Below, piece after piece: positions 1 through 8,188 of a stretch of DNA of 64,000 nt (the stretch's first letter is position 1; the number at the start of each line of letters is the position of its first letter). A program made the translations under genes and the position numbers. The notes beneath the pieces are model-generated. The model had not been told where the DNA came from, did not search any database, and saw only the letters and a program-made list of their open reading frames with translations. Source of the DNA: Saprospirales bacterium (GTDB lineage: Bacteria > Bacteroidota > Bacteroidia > Chitinophagales > Saprospiraceae); assembly GCA_016719895.1 (NCBI GenBank), contig JADJYG010000001.1, positions 124,001-188,000 on the forward strand, read 5' to 3'.

Positions 1-198
1 GGCGGAATTTGTTTGGCCATTTCAGATAGCCAGGCCGCCGGTTCAACCCTTTTTTATTAATTACACCGCAGGAACCGATTTTAACAAATATCTTTTGGCC
101 AAACATGGAATTCCTGCGTGCAACGCACAAATAATATGGCTCCTTAAAGACAAAATAGCCTTAATTCCAAAATTTACAAGGGCGTTTGTTAAATTTTC

Positions 199-229
199 TT
201 GCACATTATTTTTTATCGCCCTACCTTTG
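199..229 (+). promoter_or_regulatory. Bacteroidota-type promoter upstream of the Lrp/AsnC gene
   Basis: TTG at 199-201 and TACCTTTG at 222-229 are separated by 20 bases. This matches the TTG-N19/20-TAnnTTTG pattern of the primary Bacteroidota sigma factor. It ends 46 bases before the start codon at 276. The rest of 1-275 holds no gene that I can see. Confidence 0.6.
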
Positions 230-275
230 GGGAAATTTTACGAACCAAAATAAAATTTCATAACGCCATAACATT

Positions 276-755
276 ATGTCTGAGAAATTAGATAAGATAG
301 ACCTGAAGATTCTCAAGATCCTGCAGGAGAACAGTAAGATCACGAATCTGGATCTTTCGAAAAAGATTGGCCTCTCCCCTGCCCCTACGCTGGAACGGGT
401 AAAAAAGCTGGAACAAAGCGATATTATCCAGAGCTATCACGCGCAGGTGAATCCGCAAATGATGGGCCTGAACGTCAAAACCTTCGTATTGGTTTCCCTG
501 GCCTGGAAGCGGGAAAACGCCCTGAATAACTTCCTGGAAAAAATTGCGAGAATCGATGAAATCACGGAATGCTACATCATCACGGGTGAGGCGGACTTCC
601 TGATGAAAATCGTTTGCAAGGATATCCCGACCTACGAACAGCTGCTGTTTAAGACGCTTAGCCAGATCGAGGAGATCGAACGCCTGAAGACGCTGATGAC
701 GCTGTCTACGGTCAAAGATTCGAAAATCCTCCCATACAATTACGAGGAAAAATAA
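276..755 (+). CDS. Lrp/AsnC family transcriptional regulator
   Basis: This 159-residue protein has the standard length and layout of the Lrp/AsnC (feast/famine) family. An N-terminal helix-turn-helix covers about residues 6-60, opening with the family pattern LDKIDLKILKILQENS and followed by KIGLSPAP. A C-terminal RAM (effector-binding) domain covers about residues 65-150, with the GEADFLMKI segment typical of the ligand-binding core. Such proteins form octamers and control amino-acid metabolism or transport genes. The target cannot be read from this window because the next gene, pfkA, is convergent. A promoter lies at 199-229 and a bidirectional terminator follows the stop codon. Confidence 0.92.
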   Translation: MSEKLDKIDLKILKILQENSKITNLDLSKKIGLSPAPTLERVKKLEQSDIIQSYHAQVNPQMMGLNVKTFVLVSLAWKRENALNNFLEKIARIDEITECYIITGEADFLMKIVCKDIPTYEQLLFKTLSQIEEIERLKTLMTLSTVKDSKILPYNYEEK

Positions 756-787
756 GCGCGCCAACCGTTTGGCAGCCGTCTGCAGCA

Positions 788-860
788 CAGGATTTACCCC
801 CGCAAGCAAAAAAACAGGATGTATTTTTCACCCTGGCTGCCGGGTAAATCCTGTTTTTTT
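788..860. terminator. Bidirectional terminator with two competing left arms
   Basis: The right arm 848-860 (ATCCTG followed by seven T) pairs with 808-820 (seven A then CAGGAT) as a 13-bp stem. A-runs and T-runs at its ends suit termination in both directions between the convergent lrp-like and pfkA genes. The same right arm can instead pair over 12 perfect bases with 788-799 (CAGGATTTACCC against 842-853), so two exclusive folds are possible. Confidence 0.75.
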
Positions 861-874
861 AAGGGGCTCTGGTA

Positions 875-1861
875 CTATTGGGCTAAAATATGCGCCAGGC
901 GCATCAAGTCCTTATTCAGGGGTTTGCTCTTCGAAATGGCTTCCTTAAATGGCGTGAAATGGATGCTGTTATTTTTGATACCAACCATCACACCTGCTTT
1001 GCCCTCCATTAAAGCCTCTACGGCGCCAAAACCGAGGATACTGGCGAGCACCCGGTCGAAGGCAGAAGGCGAGCCGCCGCGTTGCAGGTGCCCGATCACG
1101 GTCACCTTGATGTCGTCGAACACGTCGAGTTTCTCTTCCACCTGCCGGGCGATATCATACACGGTGCCCATGTGGTTGCCTTCGGCAACGATCACGATAC
1201 TGAACAATTTGGCGCGTTTGGCGCCCCGTTTGAGTAGTTTGACCAAATCGTCAATATTCGTATCCTCCTCCGGGATCAGCACGCCGCCTGCGCCGCCTGC
1301 GATGGCGGTATGCAGAGCGATATAACCGGAATTGCGCCCCATCACTTCCACAAAAAACAGCCGGTTGTGCGAGTCGGCCGTATCGCGGATCTTATCCACG
1401 GCCTGAACGGCGGTATTTACGGCCGTATCGAAGCCGATGGTAAAATCGGTTCCAAACAGGTCATTGTCTATGGTGCCGGGAATACCAACGACCGGGATAT
1501 CCGGGTATTCTTCCGAAAATTTTACAGCTCCTGTAAACGTGCCGTTCCCGCCGATGGCCACCAGGGCATCGATGTCGTTGAAGACCAGGTTTTCGTACGC
1601 TTGCTTTCGGCCGTCCACCGTCATAAACCGCTGGCTGCGCGCCGTTTTCAACAAGGTGCCCCCGCGGTGGATGATATTGCTGACATCGGTGGTTTCCAAA
1701 CGTTTGAAATGGCCATCGATCATGCCCTCATAGCCGCGGAGCACGCCATAAATATGCAGATCGTTGTTAAAAGCATTTCGTACGATGGCACGTACGGCAG
1801 CATTCATACCCGGGGCATCACCGCCCGAGGTAAAAACTGCGATGCGTTTTATTTCTTTCAT
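875..1861 (-). CDS. pfkA: ATP-dependent 6-phosphofructokinase
   Basis: The product phosphorylates fructose 6-phosphate to fructose 1,6-bisphosphate, the committing step of glycolysis, in the cytoplasm. At 328 residues it is the usual bacterial PfkA length. Visible motifs are TSGGDAPGMNAAVR near residues 11-24 (ATP-binding loop), GGNGTF near 103, PGTIDND near 128 (catalytic Asp), EVMGRNSGYIA near 168 (substrate loop) and GHLQRGGSPSAFDR near 257. It lies 43 bases downstream of a sugar-kinase gene on the same strand, so the two are probably co-transcribed. It converges on the Lrp-like gene, with a shared terminator at 788-860. Confidence 0.97.
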   Translation of the reverse strand: MKEIKRIAVFTSGGDAPGMNAAVRAIVRNAFNNDLHIYGVLRGYEGMIDGHFKRLETTDVSNIIHRGGTLLKTARSQRFMTVDGRKQAYENLVFNDIDALVAIGGNGTFTGAVKFSEEYPDIPVVGIPGTIDNDLFGTDFTIGFDTAVNTAVQAVDKIRDTADSHNRLFFVEVMGRNSGYIALHTAIAGGAGGVLIPEEDTNIDDLVKLLKRGAKRAKLFSIVIVAEGNHMGTVYDIARQVEEKLDVFDDIKVTVIGHLQRGGSPSAFDRVLASILGFGAVEALMEGKAGVMVGIKNNSIHFTPFKEAISKSKPLNKDLMRLAHILAQ

Positions 1862-1904
1862 CGTAATGTTAATTTAGGGTAAATCTGAACCAGAAGCCGG
1901 CCAT

Positions 1905-2756
1905 TTAGGAGTCTATAGTCGTCTGAAGATGATACTCTGCCAAGGCGTAAATCGGTTTTCGCATGATAAGCCCCAGGCGCAATTTTCGCTCGTTCATACA
2001 CGCCGCCAGGATATCCCGGAAATGATAGGCAATGGAACCTACAAAGTGAATGGGAACCTGCTGATATCCATTGTACTTGCACACATGGCGGTCCAAAAAC
2101 TCCCCCAGGGAATTTGCCACCAATTGCTGAATAAACGGATGCGCCATGTGTTCCCCTAAAAAGCGGGTAAAGGAAGCGAGGTAAGCATTGGCGCCTTTTT
2201 CATAAATTTTGTCTTTGATGGCATCCGGGCCCTCCGGATGCGCCGCATGAAAGGCGGCCTGGATATCGGCTGGCAATTCCCGGTAAAACCAGGCGCGCAA
2301 CAAGGCCTTTCCCAGGTGCGTTCCGCTGCCTTCATCGCCCAAAAGCCAACCTAAGGAAGTTACATTGTCCAGGATATTTTTCCCGTCGTAATAACAACTG
2401 TTCGACCCCGTACCCAGGATGCAGGCAATCCCGGCGCTGTGTTTGCACGTTGCCCGGGCGGATGCAAGCAAATCGTGTTCGGCTTCAATTTTAGCCTTTG
2501 GAAAAATGGCCTGCAGCGCTGTGGTCACGATCGTTGCCCGGTGCCCGTCATGAATACCCGTGCCGTAAAACCACACCTGGGTGACGGATTCCGGATCCAG
2601 CTTGGCGACCAGTTGGGTGCGGACAATCGTTTCAATTTCAGCTGAAGTATGGAAAAACGGGCTGAAGCCCACCGTATTTTCCAGTTGCTGATCCCGCCCG
2701 CCATGAACGAGCAGCCAATCGCATTTTGTAGAACCGCAGTCGGCAATAATAACCAT
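1905..2756 (-). CDS. BadF/BadG-type N-acetylglucosamine kinase-like protein
   Basis: This 283-residue ASKHA-fold (actin-like ATPase) protein belongs to the BadF/BadG/BcrA/BcrD ATPase family. The phosphate-1 motif ADCGSTKCDW lies at residues 5-14. The ILGTGSNSCYYDG segment near residue 113 matches the phosphate-2/adenosine loop of N-acetylglucosamine kinases, and GWLLGDEGSGTHLG near 134 is diagnostic of that group. The likely reaction is ATP-dependent phosphorylation of an amino sugar, perhaps recovered from cell-wall turnover; the substrate is inferred. Its position just upstream of pfkA would feed glycolysis. On its own strand a TATTTTTG -7-like box lies at 2807-2814 without a convincing -33 element. 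Confidence 0.85.
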   Translation of the reverse strand: MVIIADCGSTKCDWLLVHGGRDQQLENTVGFSPFFHTSAEIETIVRTQLVAKLDPESVTQVWFYGTGIHDGHRATIVTTALQAIFPKAKIEAEHDLLASARATCKHSAGIACILGTGSNSCYYDGKNILDNVTSLGWLLGDEGSGTHLGKALLRAWFYRELPADIQAAFHAAHPEGPDAIKDKIYEKGANAYLASFTRFLGEHMAHPFIQQLVANSLGEFLDRHVCKYNGYQQVPIHFVGSIAYHFRDILAACMNERKLRLGLIMRKPIYALAEYHLQTTIDS

Positions 2757-2959
2757 AATAATTATACTAATCTAGCGTGTAAAAATTACACGAAGTTCAA
2801 GTGTCGCAAAAATAGTGTATTCTACCATATAAATATTTCCCGGCTCGGAAAGGAGCCGTTAATTTTTAAAACACTTTTTGTTGTTTTATAAAAACATTTT
2901 GTTTTACTTTGTGCCGGGTTTAAAAACAATACTTCAGTCCCTCACTAAAATTGATCACC

Positions 2960-3787
2960 ATGGCACGTACTTATTACCACCATGCAGCAATCGACAGCCC
3001 GGCAAGCTCCGCACCGGAAGGCGCATTGATCCAGGAGCCTATTTTATGGAAATGCATATTGCTAATCGCGCTCACCTATTTGGTCTGGAGCGAAAAACTT
3101 TCCATTGTCCTTGACTTTTCCGGCACTTCCCAGGTCGAAAGTCCTGAAAACAGGGGCGCCCAGCGGGTTAAGGCATCCCTTGTGCCTGACCTGACGCAAG
3201 GGCCTCCGGCGCCAAAAGTGTCGAAACCCAAAGCCCAGGTTGTCCTGCCGGCAGGCTCGGAGGGGCAGGCCGTTTTTGCTATAGACCCCGGATATGCCGG
3301 GCGGAACAGCGTCGACCCGAACCAGGTGTCCGCGGCTATGACTACTTGTGCTGACTACGTAGAGCGTTTTGCCCCCGTAGCCGTCGCCGAAATGCAAAAA
3401 TATGGAATTCCGGCCAGTATTATTCTGGCACAAGGCCTGCTGGAAAGCAATGCCGGCACGAGCAACCTGGCGCAACAAACCAACAACCATTTTGGCATCA
3501 AGTGCCACTCCAACCGGTGCAAGCCGGGGCACTGCGCCAATTTTAGCGACGATTCGCACAAAGATTTTTTTGTACGCTATGGCAACGTGTGGAGCAGTTA
3601 CAGGGCCCACAGTAATTTTTTAAAAAACAGCCGGCGTTATGGGCACCTGTTCAAATTGGACGCTTCCGATTACAAGGGCTGGGCCAGGGGTCTGGCCAAA
3701 GCCGGATATGCGACGGACCCAAAATATGCACAAAAACTGGTCGCCCTGATCCAAAATCTCCAACTCGATTCGTTTGACCGCTCGTAA
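2960..3787 (+). CDS. Glucosaminidase (FlgJ/LytG-type) domain protein, membrane-anchored
   Basis: The protein has 275 residues if the ATG at 2960 is used; an upstream TTG at 2951 is less likely. A hydrophobic segment near residues 30-45 can act as an uncleaved membrane anchor. After a Pro/Lys-rich linker comes a mannosyl-glycoprotein endo-beta-N-acetylglucosaminidase-like domain at about residues 130-270. It carries the family signature YGIPASIILAQGLLESNAGTS (shown by its key Glu in LLES), then NNHFGIKC, F-RYG-VWSSYRAHSNFL and GLAKAGYATDPKYA. Such enzymes cut the glycan strand of peptidoglycan. The gene stands alone on its strand and ends at a 23-bp perfect hairpin shared with the convergent secG block. 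Confidence 0.88.
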   Translation: MARTYYHHAAIDSPASSAPEGALIQEPILWKCILLIALTYLVWSEKLSIVLDFSGTSQVESPENRGAQRVKASLVPDLTQGPPAPKVSKPKAQVVLPAGSEGQAVFAIDPGYAGRNSVDPNQVSAAMTTCADYVERFAPVAVAEMQKYGIPASIILAQGLLESNAGTSNLAQQTNNHFGIKCHSNRCKPGHCANFSDDSHKDFFVRYGNVWSSYRAHSNFLKNSRRYGHLFKLDASDYKGWARGLAKAGYATDPKYAQKLVALIQNLQLDSFDRS

Positions 3788-3791
3788 ATAA

Positions 3792-3846
3792 GCGCGAAGG
3801 CGCAAAAACGCATGGCATTAAGGCATGCGTTTTTGCGCCTTCGCGC
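3792..3846. terminator. Perfect 23-bp hairpin, bidirectional terminator
   Basis: Positions 3792-3814 and 3824-3846 are exact reverse complements around a 9-base loop. The stem contains a run of five A on the left arm and five T on the right. It lies between the convergent glucosaminidase gene and the secG operon and can terminate both. Confidence 0.8.
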
Positions 3847-3889
3847 GCGCTTGCGGGGAAAGCCCCCGGTGGCGATTTTGGCACGCGTA

Positions 3890-4162
3890 TTAACCGCCGG
3901 ATTGCAGCGGAATTTCGGCGCCGGTAGCCGGCCCGCCGGTGCCGACGATCACCACGGCTCCGATGCAAAGCAAGGCCAGTGCCCCAGCCAACACCCAGGT
4001 GGCCTTTTCAATAAAATCGGTCGAACGGGCTGCGCCAAACAACTGTTGGGCCTGTCCCCCGAAGGTCGGGTCGATACCGCCGCCTTTCGGATTCTGAATC
4101 AATACAGCAGCCATCAGGAGCACACTCACCAAGGCTATCATAACCGCTAATGTGGGTAACAT
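3890..4162 (-). CDS. secG: Preprotein translocase subunit SecG
   Basis: This 90-residue protein has two hydrophobic helices (about residues 5-22 and 58-75) around the conserved loop QNPKGGGIDPTFGG and QLFGA. These are hallmarks of SecG, the accessory subunit of the SecYEG channel in the inner membrane that speeds SecA-driven export. It ends a reverse-strand block guaA-lptE-TPR protein-secG, and only 7 bases separate it from the TPR protein. The lptE/TPR/secG order is a familiar Bacteroidota arrangement. Confidence 0.93.
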   Translation of the reverse strand: MLPTLAVMIALVSVLLMAAVLIQNPKGGGIDPTFGGQAQQLFGAARSTDFIEKATWVLAGALALLCIGAVVIVGTGGPATGAEIPLQSGG

Positions 4163-4169
4163 GGTCTTT

Positions 4170-5048
4170 CTATTTTTTTATTTTTTCAATTTCGGCGGCA
4201 AAGTACGCGCTTTTCTCCGGAAACGCCAAACAAAGTCGTTCATACATCTCCATTGCCTTTTCCCGGTGCCCTTGCTGGAGGTATAACCGGGCCAGTGTTT
4301 CCGAAATAATGGACTTGTTTTCCGTCACACTTTTTTCGGCGAGCATTTGTGGGGTCAGGGCGGGGGGCGCCACCAACTGCTCCGCTGCCAACCCGGCTGC
4401 ATGGTCAGCCGCATCATTCCCGGATGTCTCCACCGGTGCAGCCGGCTTTTCCGGCTGTACGGGTAGCGGAACGAGGGCCGGCGGATTGAACTGGCTGATC
4501 CAAACGCTAAAGCTCGGCGCCGGCACAAGGCCCGGTTTCTTGCCGGGTTCGGGCAGTGCCCTCTCCGGGTGGCGTACTGCGTCTCGTGTGGGTTCCGGTT
4601 TTTTTTCAGGTGTCCAACCAGACAATATCAAGGCCGGTTCCGGTTCAGGTGCCGGTATTTCATTTTTAAACTCAACGCTGTTGGCTGCATCGGCCGGGGC
4701 GCCCTGCTCCTTCTGCCGAACGACCGGCGGCGCTTTCGCCTCCAGCTCGCGTTGAACTGTTTCGATGGGTTTAAGTTCCAGCACCAACTCATCCTGCTGC
4801 AGCTGGGGAACAATTTTTTTCGGGGCAATCAGCGCGAACAAGCGGGTGCGATCCAGACTGTGCGCCGCAGCAGCGGCAAGGTTTCGGGTAAAATCCGGGT
4901 GGTTATCCTGGTCTGATTTTATCGCCAACAAATAGCGCAGGTTATGGGCATACGGGTACATCAACGCCAGCGTCTTCAACTCTTCGTACGAAATAGAAGC
5001 CAGCAAATCGGGATTGTCTAACAATTTTAAAAAGCGCTCCTGGGTCAT
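4170..5048 (-). CDS. Conserved Bacteroidota protein with C-terminal TPR
   Basis: This 292-residue protein has a helical N-terminal part (residues 1-75) containing YPYAHNLRYLLAIKS, a long Pro/Glu/Ala-rich and probably disordered middle (about 90-235), and a TPR hairpin near the C-terminus (SETLARLYLQQGHREKAMEMYERLC). No signal peptide or catalytic motif is visible. I do not recognise a named function. Its invariant-looking place between lptE and secG suggests a role linked to envelope biogenesis or secretion, but that is inference from context only. Confidence 0.75.
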   Translation of the reverse strand: MTQERFLKLLDNPDLLASISYEELKTLALMYPYAHNLRYLLAIKSDQDNHPDFTRNLAAAAAHSLDRTRLFALIAPKKIVPQLQQDELVLELKPIETVQRELEAKAPPVVRQKEQGAPADAANSVEFKNEIPAPEPEPALILSGWTPEKKPEPTRDAVRHPERALPEPGKKPGLVPAPSFSVWISQFNPPALVPLPVQPEKPAAPVETSGNDAADHAAGLAAEQLVAPPALTPQMLAEKSVTENKSIISETLARLYLQQGHREKAMEMYERLCLAFPEKSAYFAAEIEKIKK

Positions 5049-5120
5049 CCTTCAAGCCATTTTTGGATTTGGTCCGGAAATATATGGAGCGGATTGTCCG
5101 CCCAATCCCCCGGCAAACTT

Positions 5121-5630
5121 TTACCAGTTATTAAACGCCGCATTAAAAATATCCTCCAGCAATTGGTCGCTGATCTGTCGGATCAATTCGTCCTGCACCG
5201 TCAGCAAATCTTTGTCATTGGCAAATTCGGCAAAGTGACTGAACGTCTTTTCACTTGCCCAGCCGCCTTCCACTTTATCGAGGTTTACGACATAACTCAC
5301 CTGAAAATGAATCTCCAGCCGGTTTAAAGCCACGGTTTCGCCGGGTTTGGGCGCCACCGGTACCACCCGGAAGTCGATCACCCGTCCTGAAAATTCCGCG
5401 TCCGGCGAATCGCTTTTCAGCTGCAACGGCGTTTCCGTCCGAACCTTGTCTTTCAAGCGTTCCGTAAAATCCACCGCCAGCGTCGGCGGCGCATTGGGGG
5501 CTATATTTTCAAAGTTACGAACAAAAAAACTTTTGATATTCGGATCGATCGAAATTCCCTTGAAAGTATAACAACCGCCAATCAGGGTGGCACAGCTTAT
5601 AAAAAACAGATACCGGAAAATTCCCGCCAT
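5121..5630 (-). CDS. lptE: LptE-like LPS-assembly lipoprotein
   Basis: The product is a 169-residue lipoprotein beginning MAGIFRYLFFISC, with lipobox LIGGC giving a lipidated Cys near residue 20. The start at 5630 is preferred because a longer reading (5741) lacks a signal peptide at its front and would run into guaA. The mature part (RNFENIAPNAPPTLAVDFTE, then the Asp-rich DKDLLTVQDELIRQISDQLLEDIFN end) matches the Bacteroidota LptE family. LptE plugs the LptD barrel and delivers lipopolysaccharide to the outer leaflet. It follows guaA by 67 bases and precedes the TPR/secG pair. Confidence 0.88.
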   Translation of the reverse strand: MAGIFRYLFFISCATLIGGCYTFKGISIDPNIKSFFVRNFENIAPNAPPTLAVDFTERLKDKVRTETPLQLKSDSPDAEFSGRVIDFRVVPVAPKPGETVALNRLEIHFQVSYVVNLDKVEGGWASEKTFSHFAEFANDKDLLTVQDELIRQISDQLLEDIFNAAFNNW

Positions 5631-5697
5631 AAGGATAGCAATTTTGCCTGAAACGTATGATACCCGGGTTTGGATGCCTGTGTCTTTACCCTGGTTC

Positions 5698-7236
5698 TTA
5701 TTCCCACTCGATAGTTGCGGGCGGTTTGGTGCTGATATCATACACGACCCGGTTGATTCCTTTTACGTTATTGATGATTTCACTGGACACTTCCGCCAAA
5801 AATTCATGCGGCAGCCGGCTCCACTCGGCTGTCATACCATCCGTGCTGTTCACCGCGCGCAACGCCACCGTCTGTTCATAGGTTCGTTCATCGCCCATGA
5901 CGCCAACCGATTGGATCGGGAGCAAAATAGCGCCAGCCTGCCAGACCTGGTCGTAGAGCCCGGAGGTCTTGAGCTTGCCAACGTAAATGGCGTCGGCCTC
6001 CTGGAGCATTTGCACTTTTTCCGGGGTGATATCCCCTAATATCCGGATGCCCAGGCCCGGCCCCGGAAAAGGATGGCGGTTTAAAATCGTTGCCGGGATA
6101 TCCAGCTCGTTGCCCACCCGCCGCACCTCGTCTTTGAACAACATCCGCAAGGGCTCCACGATCTTCAATTTCAATTTTTCTGGAAGCCCCCCCACGTTGT
6201 GATGGCTTTTGATCGTCACGGATGGGCCATGAACGCTGATCGACTCGATCACATCCGGGTAAATGGTGCCCTGGCCCAACCAGTGGCAATCCGAGTGCGC
6301 GCGGGATTCTTCTTCAAAAATTTCAATAAAAAGCCTGCCGATGATTTTGCGTTTTTCTTCTGGATTGCTCACGCTGCGCAGGGCATCGTAAAAGCGTTGT
6401 TTGGCATCCACGCCTTCGATATGGAGGCCCATGTGCTGGTAGGAATCCAGCACCGTTTCAAATTCATTTTTGCGCAACAAGCCGTTGTCGATAAAAAAAC
6501 AAAACAGCCGGTCACCGATAGCCCGGTGCAACAGCGTGGCGGCCACCGTCGAATCGACACCGCCGGAAAGGGCCATGATCACTTTTTCAGGCCCGATCTT
6601 TTCGCGCAAGGCGGCCACGGTTTCTTCCACAAAGTGCGCCGGCGTCCAATCGCCCGAGCAGCCGCAAATGCCGAGTACAAAATTCCGGAGGATTTGAAAT
6701 CCTTCCAAACTGTGGTAGACCTCCGGGTGAAACTGAATGCCGTACACCGGCGCGGCAAACCGGCCTGCTGCAGCCCGGAAGGCTGCTACCGGAATACTTT
6801 CAGTGCTCGCCAGTGCCTCAAACCCCTCGGGCAAGCGGAGGATCGTATCGCCATGACTCATCCATACCTGGGCATGGGGCGATGTTTGGGCGAAAAAAGG
6901 ATCAGCGGTGTCTTGTTGAGCGAGCCAGGCCTTGCCGTATTCGCGTTTTTCCGAGCGCGCCACCTCACCGCCGTAAAAATCGGCCGTCAGCTGGGCGCCA
7001 TAACAAATGCCCAACAGCGCCAGCCGCCCGGCGATCCGGTCGAGATCGAGCCGCAAGGCATCGGGTTGTTTGACAGAAAACGGACTGCCCGAGAGGATCA
7101 CCCCCTTCACGTCCGGTGTGAGGTCCGGCATCTTGTTGAATGGAAAAATCTCACAAAAAACATTCATTTCCCGCACCCGGCGGGCAATTAATTGGGTGTA
7201 TTGGGAGCCAAAATCAAGAATCAGAATTTTTTCCAT
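5698..7236 (-). CDS. guaA: GMP synthase (glutamine-hydrolysing)
   Basis: This 512-residue protein converts XMP to GMP using glutamine and ATP. The N-terminal class I amidotransferase domain starts [20 protein letters not shown], has the nucleophile Cys in LLGICYGAQ near residue 92, and the His-Glu pair in [12 protein letters not shown]. The central ATP-pyrophosphatase domain carries the P-loop [15 protein letters not shown] near residue 227. The C-terminal dimerisation domain ends [18 protein letters not shown] as in typical GuaA. ATG at 7236 is chosen over 7257 because the conserved protein starts there. It heads the guaA-lptE-TPR-secG strand block. Confidence 0.97.
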   Translation of the reverse strand: MEKILILDFGSQYTQLIARRVREMNVFCEIFPFNKMPDLTPDVKGVILSGSPFSVKQPDALRLDLDRIAGRLALLGICYGAQLTADFYGGEVARSEKREYGKAWLAQQDTADPFFAQTSPHAQVWMSHGDTILRLPEGFEALASTESIPVAAFRAAAGRFAAPVYGIQFHPEVYHSLEGFQILRNFVLGICGCSGDWTPAHFVEETVAALREKIGPEKVIMALSGGVDSTVAATLLHRAIGDRLFCFFIDNGLLRKNEFETVLDSYQHMGLHIEGVDAKQRFYDALRSVSNPEEKRKIIGRLFIEIFEEESRAHSDCHWLGQGTIYPDVIESISVHGPSVTIKSHHNVGGLPEKLKLKIVEPLRMLFKDEVRRVGNELDIPATILNRHPFPGPGLGIRILGDITPEKVQMLQEADAIYVGKLKTSGLYDQVWQAGAILLPIQSVGVMGDERTYEQTVALRAVNSTDGMTAEWSRLPHEFLAEVSSEIINNVKGINRVVYDISTKPPATIEWE

Positions 7237-7286
7237 CGTACCTTTTGAAGGCCGCAAAGTTAGCGAATAAGTTTAGGCAAAATGTT

Positions 7287-7319
7287 TTTGGTTTTCTGTC
7301 GAACATTAGCGTACCTTTG
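7287..7319 (+). promoter_or_regulatory. Promoter of rpsP
   Basis: TTTG at 7287-7290 and TACCTTTG at 7312-7319 are 21 bases apart, matching the Bacteroidota consensus. The region is shared with the divergent guaA start at 7236. About 80 bases of leader precede the rpsP ATG. Confidence 0.6.
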
Positions 7320-7400
7320 CGCGCTCGAAAAGCCCGGCGCTATTTTAAATAAGGAACCGGGCGGGATTTTATCTTCTCATTTCTAATTTTCGTCAACAAC

Positions 7401-8057
7401 ATGGCAGTAAAACTGCGTCTGCAACGCAAAGGCCGCACCAAGGCTCCTTTTTACCACATCGTAGTCGCTGATGCCCGCTCGCCCCGCGACGGCCGCTTTA
7501 TCGAAAAACTCGGCACCTACAATCCCCTCACCATCCCGGCAACTATTGAACTGGACCGCGAACGCGCCTTCGACTGGCTGGTTAAAGGCGCACAACCGAC
7601 GGACACCGTTCGGGCTATCCTGCGTTTCAAAGGCGTTTTGTACCAGAAACACCTGGCAACAGGCGTACAAAAAGGCGCCATGACCCCAGAACAGGCAGAA
7701 GCCAAACTCCATGCCTGGGTGGAAGAAAAAGAATCCCGCATCGCTCAACGCCGCGAGGCTACTGCCGAACAACACCGCCAGTTTGTCGCTGCGGTGGATG
7801 GCAAACCCAAGGTGAAAGCCAAACCGGCGGTGGTGGAAGCGCCGGCGCCCGTTGAGGCCGATGAAGCAGCCGCTCCCGCCGTTGAAGCTGCCGAGCCTAT
7901 GCTGGAAGCCTCCGTTGAGGAAACCGCTCCGGCGGTGGTCGAAGCCGAAGCCGTAGTGGAAGCCGAAGCCGTAGTGGAAGCCGCCGCCGAAGAAACGCCC
8001 GAAGCCCCGGCTACGGAAGAAGCCGCTCCGGCAGAAGAAGAAAAAACGGAAGCGTAA
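7401..8057 (+). CDS. rpsP: 30S ribosomal protein S16 with long C-terminal tail
   Basis: The first ~85 residues are canonical bS16: [40 protein letters not shown] (key pieces), then [27 protein letters not shown]. bS16 binds 16S rRNA early in 30S assembly. Residues ~95-140 are Lys/Glu-rich helix. From ~140 to 218 the chain becomes a low-complexity acidic tail of Ala, Glu, Val and Pro, partly coded by an 18-bp tandem repeat. Usual bS16 is 80-100 residues; extended forms are known in Bacteroidota, and this one is on the long side. It ends in a strong terminator. The rimM/trmD/rplS neighbours often seen with rpsP are absent here. Confidence 0.96.
   Translation: MAVKLRLQRKGRTKAPFYHIVVADARSPRDGRFIEKLGTYNPLTIPATIELDRERAFDWLVKGAQPTDTVRAILRFKGVLYQKHLATGVQKGAMTPEQAEAKLHAWVEEKESRIAQRREATAEQHRQFVAAVDGKPKVKAKPAVVEAPAPVEADEAAAPAVEAAEPMLEASVEETAPAVVEAEAVVEAEAVVEAAAEETPEAPATEEAAPAEEEKTEA
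7941..7982 (+). repeat. 18-bp tandem repeat inside rpsP tail
   Basis: The unit GAAGCCGAAGCCGTAGTG occurs at 7941-7958 and 7959-7976, followed by a partial third copy GAAGCC. It encodes Glu-Ala-Glu-Ala-Val-Val blocks and lets the S16 tail change length by slippage. Confidence 0.85.
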
Positions 8058-8109
8058 ATTAAACTTCGGCAAGAGTTTTTACTTTTGCCTTATATTTTCA
8101 GGGTGTACA

Positions 8110-8150
8110 AGACCTGGCAAAGCCTTCGGTAGCTTTGCCAGGTCTTTTTT
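8110..8150 (+). terminator. Rho-independent terminator of rpsP
   Basis: A 14-bp perfect stem (8110-8123 with 8132-8145, AGACCTGGCAAAGC paired with its complement) is followed by six T. It overlaps the upstream in-frame GTG/TTG candidates of the next gene, which supports that gene starting at 8189. Confidence 0.9.
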
Positions 8151-8188
8151 CAACATCGCCTATTTTATCACGCACATATCGATTGTCC

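Noticed and set aside
1..198. Possible gene end at the left edge
   Set aside because: No frame shows protein character; only scattered short palindromes such as TTGGCCAA are visible.
7383..8072. Gly/Phe-rich reverse-strand frame opposite rpsP
   Set aside because: It is the complement of the Ala/Glu-rich S16 tail, not a gene.
8135..8188. Upstream start for the hypothetical gene at 8189
   Set aside because: It lies in the rpsP terminator and leader.
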